Part shown: piece after piece, positions 8,225-17,034 of the stretch
How the letters are laid out: the number at the start of each line of letters is the position of its first letter
Numbering within the stretch: position 1 is the first letter of the stretch
From: Alphaproteobacteria bacterium
Lineage (GTDB): Bacteria > Pseudomonadota > Alphaproteobacteria > Rhodobacterales > Rhodobacteraceae
Length of the DNA: 56,300 bases
Reading direction: 5' to 3'
Assembly: GCA_030433335.1 (NCBI GenBank)
Contig: JAUILL010000023.1
Coordinates: forward strand, 1 to 56,300
The notes under the pieces: model-generated
The model's database searches: none
What the model was told of the DNA's origin: nothing
The model's input: the letters and a program-made list of their open reading frames with translations, nothing else
Program-made: the position numbers and the translations under genes

Positions 8225-9966
8225 GACCGCAGCGCGTCGAGCATCGCCTGAAGGATCACATGGGCCGATGCCGCCCCCGGATCCACATGACCGACCGAGC
8301 GCTCCCCCAGCTTCTTGGACCGCCCACGGCGACTTTCCATATCGCGCGTCGCTTCTGCACCCGAACACGCCCCTTTGGCCGCTGCGGCCAGCACGGAAAT
8401 AGCATCCCCAGAGCCGGCGGCCTCCCGGGCCGCCGCTGCAGCAGGGTGCCACGCATCAATCATGGTTTTGTCACCGACACTCGCGCCGCCACGGCTTAGG
8501 ATACCGTCCAGCATCCCACCCACCCATGCCGACATGGCATCAGCGTTCAGATTCAAGCGATCCGCAACCGCCCGCCCCGCGCTTGTGAAAGCGCTCGCGT
8601 ATAACGGGCCCGAGGACGCGCCGACGGCCTCCAGAAATGCTTTGGCCGCCTTTTCACAAGTCTCTGTGATGGTGTCGCTTTCAGGGGCCGCTTCCAACGA
8701 CTTGGCCACTGCGGTCCAGCCGATGTCCATGGTGACACCATGATCGCCGTCGCCGATAACTCCGTCGAGTTCGGACAGATAGTCCTTGTCCCGCGCGATG
8801 GCGGCGCCTGCGGAAAGCATCATAGCTCTGAACATTGCGGGCGTGATCGTGCCATCGGTCGCCAACGCAGAACTTTCGACGCCATTGCGCTCAGACGTTT
8901 GCACATAGTCACGCTTTGTCAGCGTTGCGCCAGCGATGGGTTCGGGCGCAGACCCGACCGTCAAAGCAGGAGTCCGGCACGGATGTGCTAGGAACTGCTT
9001 CAAATCATCGTCCAGCTGGATCAGCGTGATCGACGCTCCGGCCATCTCCATCGAAGTACAGTATTCGCCAACCCAGGTTTGCCAAACCTTGACCCCGCGC
9101 GACCCGAGAATTTGTGCGACGCGACGATTGATTAGGTAAAGCTCCATCAACCCAGTCGCCCCAAGCCCGTTCACCAGTACGCCCACCTCGGCGCCAGCAT
9201 CCAGAGCCATTTCATCCAAAATCAGCCCCATCATCTCGTCCGTGACGGCTTCCGCGCTCGCGACTTTGGTACGCCGCATGCCGGGTTCTCCATGCAGACC
9301 CATCCCGATTTCCATCTCGTCGGGTCCAATCTCGAAGTTCGGCTTTAGGGTTTGCGGCATAGAGCAGGCGGACAGAGCCACGCCCATTGAAAGCGTGTTG
9401 CGGTTGGCTTTCTGCGCAGCCGCTTCGACCTGATCCAGTGATAGCCCCATATCCGCAGCAGCCCCTGCGACCTTGAACACAAAGAAGTCGCCCGCAATCC
9501 CGCGCCGCTCTTCGGCCCGATCCTTGGGCGCACTTGCCACATCGTCGATCACCGCTACGGAACGGGCGTCGATCCCGATGGCCGCGCATTCTTCGGCGGC
9601 CATGTCGAAGTTCAAGACATCGCCAGTGTAATTCCCATAGAGCAGCACCACACCCGCGCCGCCATCTACAGCCATCGCAGCCTCTTTGATGTGCTCCGGC
9701 GAAGGCGATGCAAAGACATTCCCGACCGCCGCCGCATCCGCCAAACCGCGCCCGACATACCCTGCAAAGGCCGGTTCATGCCCTGACCCGCCGCCAATCA
9801 CAATCCCAACCTTGCCGTCCCGCGGACCATCCACGGCGACAACAGCGCGGCCCGTTGCACCTTCGAGTTTGAGTATGTCGGGATGGGCGTAGATCATGCC
9901 TTCGATCATCTCGGGAATGATCGCCTCGGGCGCATTCATCAGCTTTTTGGTGTGGCTGTCAGTCAT
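8221..9966 (-). CDS. ATP-dependent dihydroxyacetone-type kinase (fused DhaK-DhaL)
   Basis: The 581-residue protein fuses a DhaK domain (about 1-330) and a DhaL domain (about 380-580), the layout of single-chain ATP-dependent ketose kinases. DhaK has IVIGGGSGHEPAFAGYVGRGL and the substrate-binding His in MGLHGEPGM. DhaL has the Mg-ATP motif GVIGDGDHGVTMD and ASSGPLYASAF. The ATG at 9966 (MTDSH) is preferred to the upstream start because it gives the usual length. It is the last gene of the TRAP-PdxA2-DenD operon. Members of this family act on dihydroxyacetone or on erythrulose, so the product is probably dihydroxyacetone phosphate or an erythrulose phosphate. The substrate cannot be decided from sequence. 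Confidence 0.9.
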   Translation of the reverse strand: MTDSHTKKLMNAPEAIIPEMIEGMIYAHPDILKLEGATGRAVVAVDGPRDGKVGIVIGGGSGHEPAFAGYVGRGLADAAAVGNVFASPSPEHIKEAAMAVDGGAGVVLLYGNYTGDVLNFDMAAEECAAIGIDARSVAVIDDVASAPKDRAEERRGIAGDFFVFKVAGAAADMGLSLDQVEAAAQKANRNTLSMGVALSACSMPQTLKPNFEIGPDEMEIGMGLHGEPGMRRTKVASAEAVTDEMMGLILDEMALDAGAEVGVLVNGLGATGLMELYLINRRVAQILGSRGVKVWQTWVGEYCTSMEMAGASITLIQLDDDLKQFLAHPCRTPALTVGSAPEPIAGATLTKRDYVQTSERNGVESSALATDGTITPAMFRAMMLSAGAAIARDKDYLSELDGVIGDGDHGVTMDIGWTAVAKSLEAAPESDTITETCEKAAKAFLEAVGASSGPLYASAFTSAGRAVADRLNLNADAMSAWVGGMLDGILSRGGASVGDKTMIDAWHPAAAAAREAAGSGDAISVLAAAAKGACSGAEATRDMESRRGRSKKLGERSVGHVDPGAASAHVILQAMLDALRS

Positions 9967-10030
9967 AGGTGCCCCTGAATTTCCGGATAAAAAAGCCACG
10001 CCAGATGCACTCTGGCAGGGCTGGTACGGA

Positions 10031-10975
10031 TTAAGCCTGCTTGCGTTCTCGCGGCAGGATGCGGCGTAGGTACCGCATATTGGTGGCAGACACGCTCAGG
10101 CCATCGCCGCCGTAGTGCTCGCAAAGGAAGGGGCTGTTGAACCCGTATTCCATCGCTTTGCGGATCGCGGCGCGGTAATTGATGATCCCGAATTCGAGCG
10201 CGGTTGGGGCGGTCACAATCGCGCCGGTCACGGCGTCCTCGGTGCGGGAATAGTTTTTGACGTGCCAGTATTTGGCATAGGGCGCGATCTTGTCGATCAT
10301 CGTCGCCCAATGCTCGACCGGACGGTGCAGACGAACCAAGTTGCCGATATCCGCACAGATGCCCACGTTCGGTCGATCCACATCTTGGACGAACTTCACG
10401 GAACTATCAGCGGTGCCAAGGAAACTGTCCTCGTACATTTCGAGCGCAACTTCGATGCCAAGCTCGGCCGCATGGTCCCCAAGCTCTTGTGTGCGAGCCA
10501 CAGCGAGCTTCCACTCTTCGGGGTCTTCGGACATCGGAGGGTTCGGCACTGTCCAGAACCACAGTGCCTGCTTTTGCGCATCAGACAGCGGACCAAAGAA
10601 GCCAAAGCAGACCGAGGTCGCGCCTATTTTCGCCGCGGTGTCAATCACGCGGTGCGCATAAGCGAGGTTCGCCTCGCCATTCTCGGGGCAGATCAGATTG
10701 TTGCGCGAGGTCGAGATCGCAGGGATCGTCAGGCCTTTGGCATGAACAACATCCATGAATTCCTGCAGGCGCTCTTCGCTCAGGTCCGCGATGCGCAGCC
10801 ATGAATCCGTCGGGTCGAGTTCGGTGAACCCCGCGTCCACGATATCTTCGAGCGTCTCGGCCCAATCTTCGGCGGATTGGTCAAAGACACGGGTGCCATC
10901 GGGCAGAATGCCCGGATAGTTGATCATTGCCGCAGCGATTGGCCAATTGTGGCGGGTGTAGAGAGGCTGTTTCAT
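10031..10975 (-). CDS. Xylose-isomerase-like TIM-barrel sugar isomerase/epimerase or decarboxylase
   Basis: The 314-residue protein belongs to the AP-endonuclease-2/xylose isomerase-like TIM-barrel superfamily. Candidate metal ligands lie in VALEMYEDSF (Glu), VGICADIGN (Asp), YWHVKNYS (His) and SPFLCEHYGG (Glu). It lies 3 bp after the DenD-like gene and before the kinase gene. Two roles fit the operon: a 2-oxo-sugar-acid isomerase, or a 3-oxo-acid decarboxylase like the 3-oxo-isoapionate decarboxylase of apionate pathways, which yields L-erythrulose for a DhaK-type kinase. I favour neither strongly. At 314 residues it is longer than the typical 260-residue hydroxypyruvate isomerase group. Confidence 0.75.
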   Translation of the reverse strand: MKQPLYTRHNWPIAAAMINYPGILPDGTRVFDQSAEDWAETLEDIVDAGFTELDPTDSWLRIADLSEERLQEFMDVVHAKGLTIPAISTSRNNLICPENGEANLAYAHRVIDTAAKIGATSVCFGFFGPLSDAQKQALWFWTVPNPPMSEDPEEWKLAVARTQELGDHAAELGIEVALEMYEDSFLGTADSSVKFVQDVDRPNVGICADIGNLVRLHRPVEHWATMIDKIAPYAKYWHVKNYSRTEDAVTGAIVTAPTALEFGIINYRAAIRKAMEYGFNSPFLCEHYGGDGLSVSATNMRYLRRILPRERKQA

Positions 10976-10978
10976 CCG

Positions 10979-11968
10979 TTAAACTCCGATCTTTCCGGCC
11001 AACTCGTCTTCGATGTGGATACGAATGATCTCTTCGAAGTCGCTTTCAGCGGTGAAGCCCAACGCGATGGCCCGCTTCGGGGCAAAATCGCGGGACCAGC
11101 CGGCGACGATTTCCTTGATCACAGGGTCCGGCTCGTTGCGGATCAGCGCAACGGCCTTTGGTCCTGCAACCTTCTCTAGCGCAGCAATCTGCTCTGCCAC
11201 GGTGGCCGACAGACCTGGCATCATCAGGCTGCGGCGGGGGCCGACCTGATCCAGATCCAGTGTCGCAGCGTGGGTAAAGAACCCGACAGCCGCGCGGGGG
11301 CTGGCGAACCAGTGGCGCACACTTTCATCTACGGGCAACACAGCCTCGAGGCCCACCAATGGCTCGCGAATGATGTTCGAGAAGAAGCCCGAGGCCGCCG
11401 CGTTTGGTTTGCCGGGACGGACGCAGATCGTCGGCAAGCGAATGCTGACCCCGTCAAAGATACCGCGGCGCGAGTAATCTGCGATAAGTAGCTCGATAAT
11501 GGCCTTTTGCGTGCCGTAGCTGGTGAGCGGCGTGGTAAAGAACTCGTCCCCGATCTTCTCGGGGAAAGGCGCGCCAAACACTGCGACCGACGACGCAAAG
11601 ATAAACCGGGGGCGGTACGGCTCTTTCAGGCCTTCGGCGCGGATGGCGTCCAAAAGCGCGCGGCCACCATCAAGGTTCACACGGTAGCCTTTATCGAAGT
11701 CGGCCTCCGCCTCGCCCGACACCACGGCGGCAAGGTTATAGATCATGTCCGGACGGTCCGCGATCAACTCATCTGCCGCGCCTGGGGTGGACAGGTCCAA
11801 GGCCTTGCAGGTCGCGATGGTGGCCAGTGCGGCGGGCGCTGTGGGTTTAATCACGTCGACGAGCGTCAGCGCGGCAACCTCTGACCCCAGAATGGCGGGT
11901 TCCAAGGCAATTTTGTCCAACAGCTTGCGCCCGACCATGCCAGCGGCGCCGATAATCAATACTTTCAT
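10979..11968 (-). CDS. denD: DenD-like NAD-dependent epimerase/dehydratase-family dehydrogenase (D-erythronate dehydrogenase type)
   Basis: A 329-residue extended SDR. It begins MKVLIIGAAGMVGRKLL (Rossmann GxxGxxG), has DMIYNLAAVVSGEAEADFDKGY in the NAD-binding half, and the catalytic pair in TSYGTQKAIIELL (YxxxK). This sequence type matches D-erythronate dehydrogenase DenD of the tetronate pathways, which oxidises C2. The ATG at 11968 is chosen since it begins the Rossmann motif and has an upstream GAGAGGAG. A much longer upstream frame has no support. In the known DenD pathway the partners are OtnI, OtnK and OtnC. Here OtnK and OtnC are not seen, and PdxA2-like and DhaK-like genes are present instead, so the substrate may differ. 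Confidence 0.8.
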   Translation of the reverse strand: MKVLIIGAAGMVGRKLLDKIALEPAILGSEVAALTLVDVIKPTAPAALATIATCKALDLSTPGAADELIADRPDMIYNLAAVVSGEAEADFDKGYRVNLDGGRALLDAIRAEGLKEPYRPRFIFASSVAVFGAPFPEKIGDEFFTTPLTSYGTQKAIIELLIADYSRRGIFDGVSIRLPTICVRPGKPNAAASGFFSNIIREPLVGLEAVLPVDESVRHWFASPRAAVGFFTHAATLDLDQVGPRRSLMMPGLSATVAEQIAALEKVAGPKAVALIRNEPDPVIKEIVAGWSRDFAPKRAIALGFTAESDFEEIIRIHIEDELAGKIGV

Positions 11969-12068
11969 TCGGTAATTCTCCTCTCGACCCAAGTTGCGCT
12001 CCCAAAGGCGACGGGCCTTAGGCCCCCTACCCTTCTCACTCGGTCGCAACTCAGATCGTTTGATAAAT

Positions 12069-13085
12069 TCAGGACTCTGCGCGATTGGCTCGATGATTGG
12101 TGGCCATCCGCAAGAGCAAGTTGAACGCTTGGAGCGTCGCCCCAACATTGGCCTTGTTCTGACCCGCAATGTCAAAGGCTGTGCCGTGGGCCGGCGTCGC
12201 GACCGGGATCGGCAAGCCGCCCGCAATGGTCACGCCGCGTTCAAAGCCCATGAGCTTGATCGCGATCTGGCCTTGATCGTGATACATGGTCACGACGGCA
12301 TCAACCTCGCCGCGCTTGGCCTTGAGGAACACAGTGTCCGACGGCCAGGGACCGGTGACATTCATCTGCTTGTCCTGCGCCGCTTTGACCACAGGCTCGA
12401 GGATGTCGATCTCTTCTCGGCCGAATTTTCCATTGTCCCCCGCGTGAGGGTTCAAGGCTGCCACGGCGATATGAGGCCGCTGTTTGCCAGCGCGTTGCAG
12501 GGTGCCTTCGGCCAAAGCGATGGCTTTGTTCACGGCCTCTGGCGTGATGCGTTCAGCAACCTCTTTCAGACCAATGTGGCTGGTTACGCGGGTGGTCATC
12601 AGATCGTCCAAGACGTTGATTTCGCTGTGATAGCCTGTGAACCCTAGGTAGCGGGCCATATAGCGGTGCTCATCCTCGGCATTCAGACCAGCAGACGTCA
12701 GCGCGGCCTTGTTGAACGGGCCAAAGAGCACGCCATCCACCAACCCTGCGGTCGCAAGATCCAAGGCTTTGTCGAGACACCGAAGGCTACAGGTGCCGCC
12801 CGCAACCGTGACTTCGGCGACCTTCACATCCTCTGGCGCGATGGTCGACATGGGCAGCCATGACAGGCCCTGTTGGGTCGCGATGTCGGCCTCGGCGATC
12901 TCTTGGAGAGCAATCTGCAATTCCGCTTGGGCGGCGCCTTGTTGCCAGACATGCTCGTCACCAATCAGGACGATATCAGCGCTTTCTGTCACGCCTTCGG
13001 TATTCAGAAGCTTGGCGATCAGCTCTGGTCCGATCCCTGACGGGTCTCCAGGGATGATGGCGATGCGTGGTTTTTCGTGTGTCAT
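12069..13085 (-). CDS. pdxA2: PdxA-family dehydrogenase (PdxA2-like, 4-phospho-tetronate or related acid)
   Basis: A 338-residue PdxA-family protein. Motifs are IIPGDPSGIGPELIA at the N terminus, GFTGYHSEINVLDD (metal-binding His), VAALNPHAGDNGKFGREE (metal-binding His) and MYHDQGQIAIKLMGF (His), followed by TPAHGTAFDIAG. True PdxA makes a vitamin B6 precursor; the PdxA2 group oxidises 4-phospho-D-threonate or 4-phospho-D-erythronate with decarboxylation to dihydroxyacetone phosphate. The setting in a TRAP and DenD operon supports PdxA2 rather than housekeeping PdxA. Notably, no tetronate kinase (DtnK type) is encoded nearby to make a phosphorylated substrate. It overlaps the TRAP permease gene by 4 bp. 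Confidence 0.85.
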   Translation of the reverse strand: MTHEKPRIAIIPGDPSGIGPELIAKLLNTEGVTESADIVLIGDEHVWQQGAAQAELQIALQEIAEADIATQQGLSWLPMSTIAPEDVKVAEVTVAGGTCSLRCLDKALDLATAGLVDGVLFGPFNKAALTSAGLNAEDEHRYMARYLGFTGYHSEINVLDDLMTTRVTSHIGLKEVAERITPEAVNKAIALAEGTLQRAGKQRPHIAVAALNPHAGDNGKFGREEIDILEPVVKAAQDKQMNVTGPWPSDTVFLKAKRGEVDAVVTMYHDQGQIAIKLMGFERGVTIAGGLPIPVATPAHGTAFDIAGQNKANVGATLQAFNLLLRMATNHRANRAES

Positions 13086-14362
13086 TGAAGGTACCCAGTC
13101 AGAGCGAGCGACACCTGCGGGACGTAGGTCACCAGTAGCAGGATGAAGGCGAGGACGCCGATGAACGGCAGGTTCGTGCGCGAGGTTTCCCAGATGCCCG
13201 ACTTCGCGATCGAGCAGGATGTGATCAGGACCGACGCGACAGGCGGCGTTTGCTGACCGATCGCAAGGTTGAGCGTCACCATGATCCCGAAATGGATCGG
13301 GTCGATGCCGACGGCGTTCACCAACGGCATGACCACGGGGACCACCAGAATGATCGCTGCCGCCCCGTGCAGGAACATCCCAAGCACCAAGAGCAACAGG
13401 TTCAAGAGCGCCAGAACAATCAGCGGATTGGTGGTCAATTCGGTGATCTGTTGCGCTATTTGTTGCGGTACTTGTGCTTGGGTCAGGAACAGACCCAGCG
13501 CAGCAGACGTGGCTACCAGCAGCATCACAACACCGGTCTGGCTGACGCCTTCGAGCATGACTTTGCGCAGCTTCGAGACATCAAGCTCACGGTAAATGAA
13601 GATCCCGATGACAAGCGAGGCCAGCACGGCCAGCCCTGCGCCTTCGGTCGCGGTCACGATGCCGGAGAAGATGCCGCCAAGGATGATCACAGGCATGGTC
13701 AAAGCCCAGAAGGCTTCTTTGAAGCTGCGCCAGACATGGCAGAGGTCAAACCCTTCGGCGCGCGGCAGGTCATAGCGCACAGCCAGCAGGTATGTGACCA
13801 GCATCAGAAGACCGCCACCCATGATGCCGGGAACGATGCCTGCGACGAAGAGTTTCAACACCGACACCTCGGCAATCGCGCCGTACAAGATCATCGGGAT
13901 AGACGGCGGGATAATGATCGCCAGCGAAGCCGAGGATGATGTGATCGCCGCCGCCAAAGTGCGGGAATAGCCGCGCTTCTTCATCTCGGGGATTAGAACG
14001 GTGCCTGTGGCTGCGACGTCTGCCACGGCAGATCCCGAAATCTCGGCAAAGACCATGGAGACACCGATGTTCACCATCCCCAAGCCGCCACGGACAAAGC
14101 CAATCAGCGCAGAGACAAAGTTAATTAGGCGCACCGAAATCCCAGAGGTGTTCATCAGATTACCGGCCAGAATGAACAGCGGGATCGCAATGAGCGGGAA
14201 CGAGGTCGCACCCGAATAAAGCGCAATCGCCATATCATAGAGTGTCGCGCCACCCGGCGTCAGAACCAGTCCGCCAAGAGCGACGATCCCGATCGCCACA
14301 GCGATGGGCACGTTAATCAGGATCAACCCGATCAACACGACGGTTGTCAGTAATAGGATCAT
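13082..14362 (-). CDS. dctM: TRAP transporter large permease (DctM type)
   Basis: A 426-residue membrane protein of the DctM/SiaM family with about 12 hydrophobic segments. Typical stretches are MILLLTTVVLIGLILINVPI at the start, IPLFILAGNLMNTSG, SGSAVADVAATGTVLIPEM, ITSSSASLAIIIPPSIPMILYG and LFLHGAAAI-like LGMFLHGAAAIILVVPVV. It provides the sodium-dependent translocation path of a tripartite importer for carboxylated substrates. Genes of both partners lie directly upstream and are translationally coupled. The TRAP class fits an acidic substrate such as a sugar acid. Confidence 0.94.
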   Translation of the reverse strand: MILLLTTVVLIGLILINVPIAVAIGIVALGGLVLTPGGATLYDMAIALYSGATSFPLIAIPLFILAGNLMNTSGISVRLINFVSALIGFVRGGLGMVNIGVSMVFAEISGSAVADVAATGTVLIPEMKKRGYSRTLAAAITSSSASLAIIIPPSIPMILYGAIAEVSVLKLFVAGIVPGIMGGGLLMLVTYLLAVRYDLPRAEGFDLCHVWRSFKEAFWALTMPVIILGGIFSGIVTATEGAGLAVLASLVIGIFIYRELDVSKLRKVMLEGVSQTGVVMLLVATSAALGLFLTQAQVPQQIAQQITELTTNPLIVLALLNLLLLVLGMFLHGAAAIILVVPVVMPLVNAVGIDPIHFGIMVTLNLAIGQQTPPVASVLITSCSIAKSGIWETSRTNLPFIGVLAFILLLVTYVPQVSLALTGYLQ

Positions 14363-14916
14363 GTCCGATCGTCCTTTTGGGCCGCGTTTTCGCGTTCTGC
14401 TTCCGCAATTGCGTGCTCAATTTCGGCGTGGTCGGCGTCGATGCCTTCGGCGGCATTACGCAGGGCCCGTGGCATGGTCAGGATTGTTCCGATAATCATC
14501 AGAACTGCGCTGATCGGGATGATCGACTGCACGATATCTAACGTCATCCAGCGGATACTGAGCAGCGAGTCCCATTTGGCCACGGCCAGAATTGCGTTGC
14601 CGTACCACGCCACGACCGCGAAAAACGCGATCACCAACAATTCGGAAAACAGGGCCAAAGCGACGGCGGCTTGGCGCGGCAGGGCTGTCACGAGACCACC
14701 AAAGCTCATATGTTGCCGCAGGAACAGCGCGTAGGTCGCGCCAAAATAGGTCAGCCAGGCCAAGAGCACGCTGGCGATTTCGTCATACCAAGACGGCGAG
14801 GCGCCAAGGTAGCGCATGGTCGTCGAGTAGATCACCGCGACCGCCAGCGTCACCAACAGCACGAGGCAGATCGTTTCGATCACCCACAAGAGCAATTTTT
14901 CAAATGTTGCAACCAA
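14359..14916 (-). CDS. dctQ: TRAP transporter small permease (DctQ type)
   Basis: A protein of about 185 residues with four hydrophobic segments (LLLWVIETICLVLLVTLAVAV; SVLLAWLTYFGATYALF; VALALFSELLVIAFFAVVAW; IIPISAVLMIIGTIL) and the family motif near YDEIASVLLAWLTYFGA. I place the start at the TTG at 14916, because AGAAGGAG lies eight bases upstream and the protein then begins just before the first membrane segment. The longer in-frame extension runs into the binding-protein gene. It overlaps dctM by 4 bp. Confidence 0.88.
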   Translation of the reverse strand: MVATFEKLLLWVIETICLVLLVTLAVAVIYSTTMRYLGASPSWYDEIASVLLAWLTYFGATYALFLRQHMSFGGLVTALPRQAAVALALFSELLVIAFFAVVAWYGNAILAVAKWDSLLSIRWMTLDIVQSIIPISAVLMIIGTILTMPRALRNAAEGIDADHAEIEHAIAEAERENAAQKDDRT

Positions 14917-14980
14917 ATCCCGGTCTCCTTCTAGAGTGCATCGGGCAACGCAGCGCCGCCCGATGCGTCTGCAGGGTGGA

Positions 14981-15964
14981 TTATTCGGCCAGAGCCTGAG
15001 CGCGGCTGACAAGCTCGTCGCCGCCCTTCACGGAGTCCGCAAAGCTGGCGTAGATTGGCGCAGAGGCCTCGATAAAGGCCGCCTTGTCGGCGGTGTTCAC
15101 TTCCATGCCCGCCGCTTTAACCTTGTCGACCAATTCGTTGTCGGCCGCTTCGCCCTGCGCCAGAGACCAATCTTGAACGGATCCCGCAACAGTGGTGGCC
15201 GCTGCCTGAACGTCCTCGGGGAGGTCATTCCAGGTGCCAAGGCCCGTGGTCAGATAGGTGGGCGAATAGACGTGGCCTGTCAGGCTCAGGTATTTCTGAA
15301 CCTCTTGGAAGTTCGCGCCCGTGATGTTGGTCAGCGGATTTTCCTGACCGTCCATGGTTCCGGTTTGCAGCGCGACAAACACCTCGGAGAACGCCATCGG
15401 TGTCGGGTTAGCGCCCCACTCCTTGAACATCGCGACGCGCCATTCGGAAGAGGGCGTGCGGATTTTCAGCCCTTCCAGATCGGCGGGCGTGTTGATCGGC
15501 CGCGTGTTGTTGGTGATCTGGCGGAACCCATTCTCCCAAGTCGACAGAACTTTGAGACCGGCCTCTTCTGCTTTTGGGGCAAGATCGGTTTGAACGATCT
15601 CGGCGTTGATCGCTTTCAGGTGCGCGCGGTCTTGCACCAAGAAAGGCATGTCGAACAGAGCAAACTCCGGCGCAACGTTGGTCATGATCGAAGAGATCAA
15701 TGTGAACTGTACCGTACCAAGCCGGAGCTTCTGCATCAGTTCCTTTTCATCGCCAAGCTGACCATCAGCGTAGAATTCGACGGTGTGCGCATCACCAAGT
15801 TCGGCCTGCAAATCTTCGGCGAACTTTGCCGCGCTGCGGCCTTGCAGGCTGTTCGACGCTGCCCCCACCGCGACGATGTAGGTTTCCGCCATCGCCGGCA
15901 GAGCCAAAGCTGACACAGTGCAAGCCAAAATGCCCGCAGTCAGGCGGGTGCGTGTATGTTTCAT
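14981..15964 (-). CDS. dctP: TRAP transporter periplasmic substrate-binding protein (DctP type)
   Basis: A 327-residue protein with a clear signal peptide (MKHTRTRLTAGILACTVSAL... ending PAMA-ET). The mature part has the DctP/7TMR-SBP fold: FYADGQLGDEKELMQKLRLGTVQF, the substrate-carboxylate Arg region FRQITNNTRPINTPADLEGLKIRTP, and MDGQENPLTNI. The start at 15964 (MKHT) follows GGAGGAAAATC; the upstream extension lacks a signal peptide. It is the first gene of a seven-gene operon and lies divergent from a GntR regulator. The family binds carboxylates or sugar acids. Confidence 0.93.
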   Translation of the reverse strand: MKHTRTRLTAGILACTVSALALPAMAETYIVAVGAASNSLQGRSAAKFAEDLQAELGDAHTVEFYADGQLGDEKELMQKLRLGTVQFTLISSIMTNVAPEFALFDMPFLVQDRAHLKAINAEIVQTDLAPKAEEAGLKVLSTWENGFRQITNNTRPINTPADLEGLKIRTPSSEWRVAMFKEWGANPTPMAFSEVFVALQTGTMDGQENPLTNITGANFQEVQKYLSLTGHVYSPTYLTTGLGTWNDLPEDVQAAATTVAGSVQDWSLAQGEAADNELVDKVKAAGMEVNTADKAAFIEASAPIYASFADSVKGGDELVSRAQALAE

Positions 15965-16007
15965 GATTTTCCTCCTCCAGAGACGAGGTGCCCTTTCGGA
16001 TACCCTC

Positions 16008-16040
16008 ATCATGTATCATGTATCATGTATCATGTATACA
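16008..16040. promoter_or_regulatory. Tandem heptamer ATCATGT x4 next to a TGTATACA operator-like palindrome
   Basis: Between the divergent TRAP operon and the GntR gene, ATCATGT is repeated four times without error (16008-16035). It runs into TGTATACA (16033-16040), a palindrome of the kind bound by FadR/VanR-type GntR regulators. The array probably contains the binding site of the regulator encoded at 16133 and would control both directions. Confidence 0.65.
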
Positions 16041-16132
16041 AATACAAAGTATCGACGGGCAATGAATTTGTTGGTAAATTGGTCAGCACCGGCGAGATCG
16101 GAACAAGAAATAATAAGAAACAATGGGTTGTT

Positions 16133-16786
16133 ATGGGACCGTCACTGGAAATCGAAAATCGATCGCTGCACGATCAGGTCGTCAGCAGGGTCCGAGATCT
16201 GATTATCGAGGGTGTTCTGGAGCCCGGCGCACGAATCGATGAGGCCGATCTCATTCATAAGTTGGGCGTTTCGCGCACCCCGTTCCGCGAGGCTCTGCGA
16301 ACCCTTGCCGCGGAAGGGTTGGTGATTGTCCGCCCCTCTCGCGGCAGTACCGTGCGCAAATTGACCCGTGATGACGTCCGATCAATGCTCGAAGTTCTGG
16401 GACATCTTGAACAACTCGCCGGAGAGCTGGCTTGCGCCCGCGCCAGTGATGAAGAAGTCACCGCGCTGATCGATCTGCACAACCAGATGATGGAGCGGTA
16501 CTACGCGCGTGATCGGATGCCCTATTATAAGATGAACCAGGAATTCCATTCGCGGCTCACCGAGCTTTCCAAGAACGAGCCCCTACAAGAGATGCAGTCA
16601 AACCTTCAGGCGCGGCTCAAGCGCATCCGCTACATCGGGAACGAGAAGCCCGAATACTGGGCCGGCGCCGTGGCAGATCACGAAGCGATGGTTGCGGCAC
16701 TGAAAGCCCGAGACGGCAAAGCCCTTGGTGCTGCGATGGCTACGCACATTCAGAACACATGGAAACGCGTGAAAGACAGCCTCTGA
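16133..16786 (+). CDS. GntR-family regulator, FCD (FadR) subfamily
   Basis: A 217-residue protein. The N-terminal winged helix is seen in LHDQVVSRVRDLIIEGVLEPG, LIHKLGVSRTPFREALRTL and VRPSRGSTVRKLT. The C-terminal FCD ligand-binding domain has metal-ligand positions in MNQEFHSRLTEL and DHEAMVAALKARDG. The start is the ATG at 16133, 19 residues before the conserved DNA-binding region; longer frames upstream read through the promoter repeats. Divergent from the TRAP operon, it is its probable ligand-responsive repressor, with a pathway sugar acid as likely effector. Confidence 0.88.
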   Translation: MGPSLEIENRSLHDQVVSRVRDLIIEGVLEPGARIDEADLIHKLGVSRTPFREALRTLAAEGLVIVRPSRGSTVRKLTRDDVRSMLEVLGHLEQLAGELACARASDEEVTALIDLHNQMMERYYARDRMPYYKMNQEFHSRLTELSKNEPLQEMQSNLQARLKRIRYIGNEKPEYWAGAVADHEAMVAALKARDGKALGAAMATHIQNTWKRVKDSL

Positions 16787-16787
16787 C

Positions 16788-16849
16788 AACTTCGATACTG
16801 CCTTTCCATTTTCGGAGATTGGGTCGGAAATGGCGGCAGTTCGAAACTT
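16788..16849. repeat. Imperfect long inverted repeat after the GntR gene
   Basis: Starting at the GntR stop codon, a left arm reading ACTTCGATACTGCC and TTTCCATTTTCGG pairs imperfectly with a right arm CGGAAATGGCGGCAGT then TCGAAACTT. It may act as a transcription end without a T-tract, or be the end of a lost mobile element. Confidence 0.4.
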
Positions 16850-17034
16850 GATGTCGTGAAACAACAGGTCCTCGGTCCCGCTGTCTGCGCTTAGGATTAG
16901 GTCAACTGTTCAGCAAAGCGATTTTCTTTGGAGAACAGCCCCACTCTGTTCCGCAACTGGCCGCCTGAAACAGCAATTGCGCTCTACCCTGCCGCCTGTA
17001 GAAATCGAAACCTGACGTATTGAGCCTCCCCCAG

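Noticed and set aside
12069..13085. Vitamin B6 biosynthesis PdxA
   Set aside because: The TRAP, DenD-like and kinase neighbours point to the PdxA2 sugar-acid group, and no other B6 gene is nearby.
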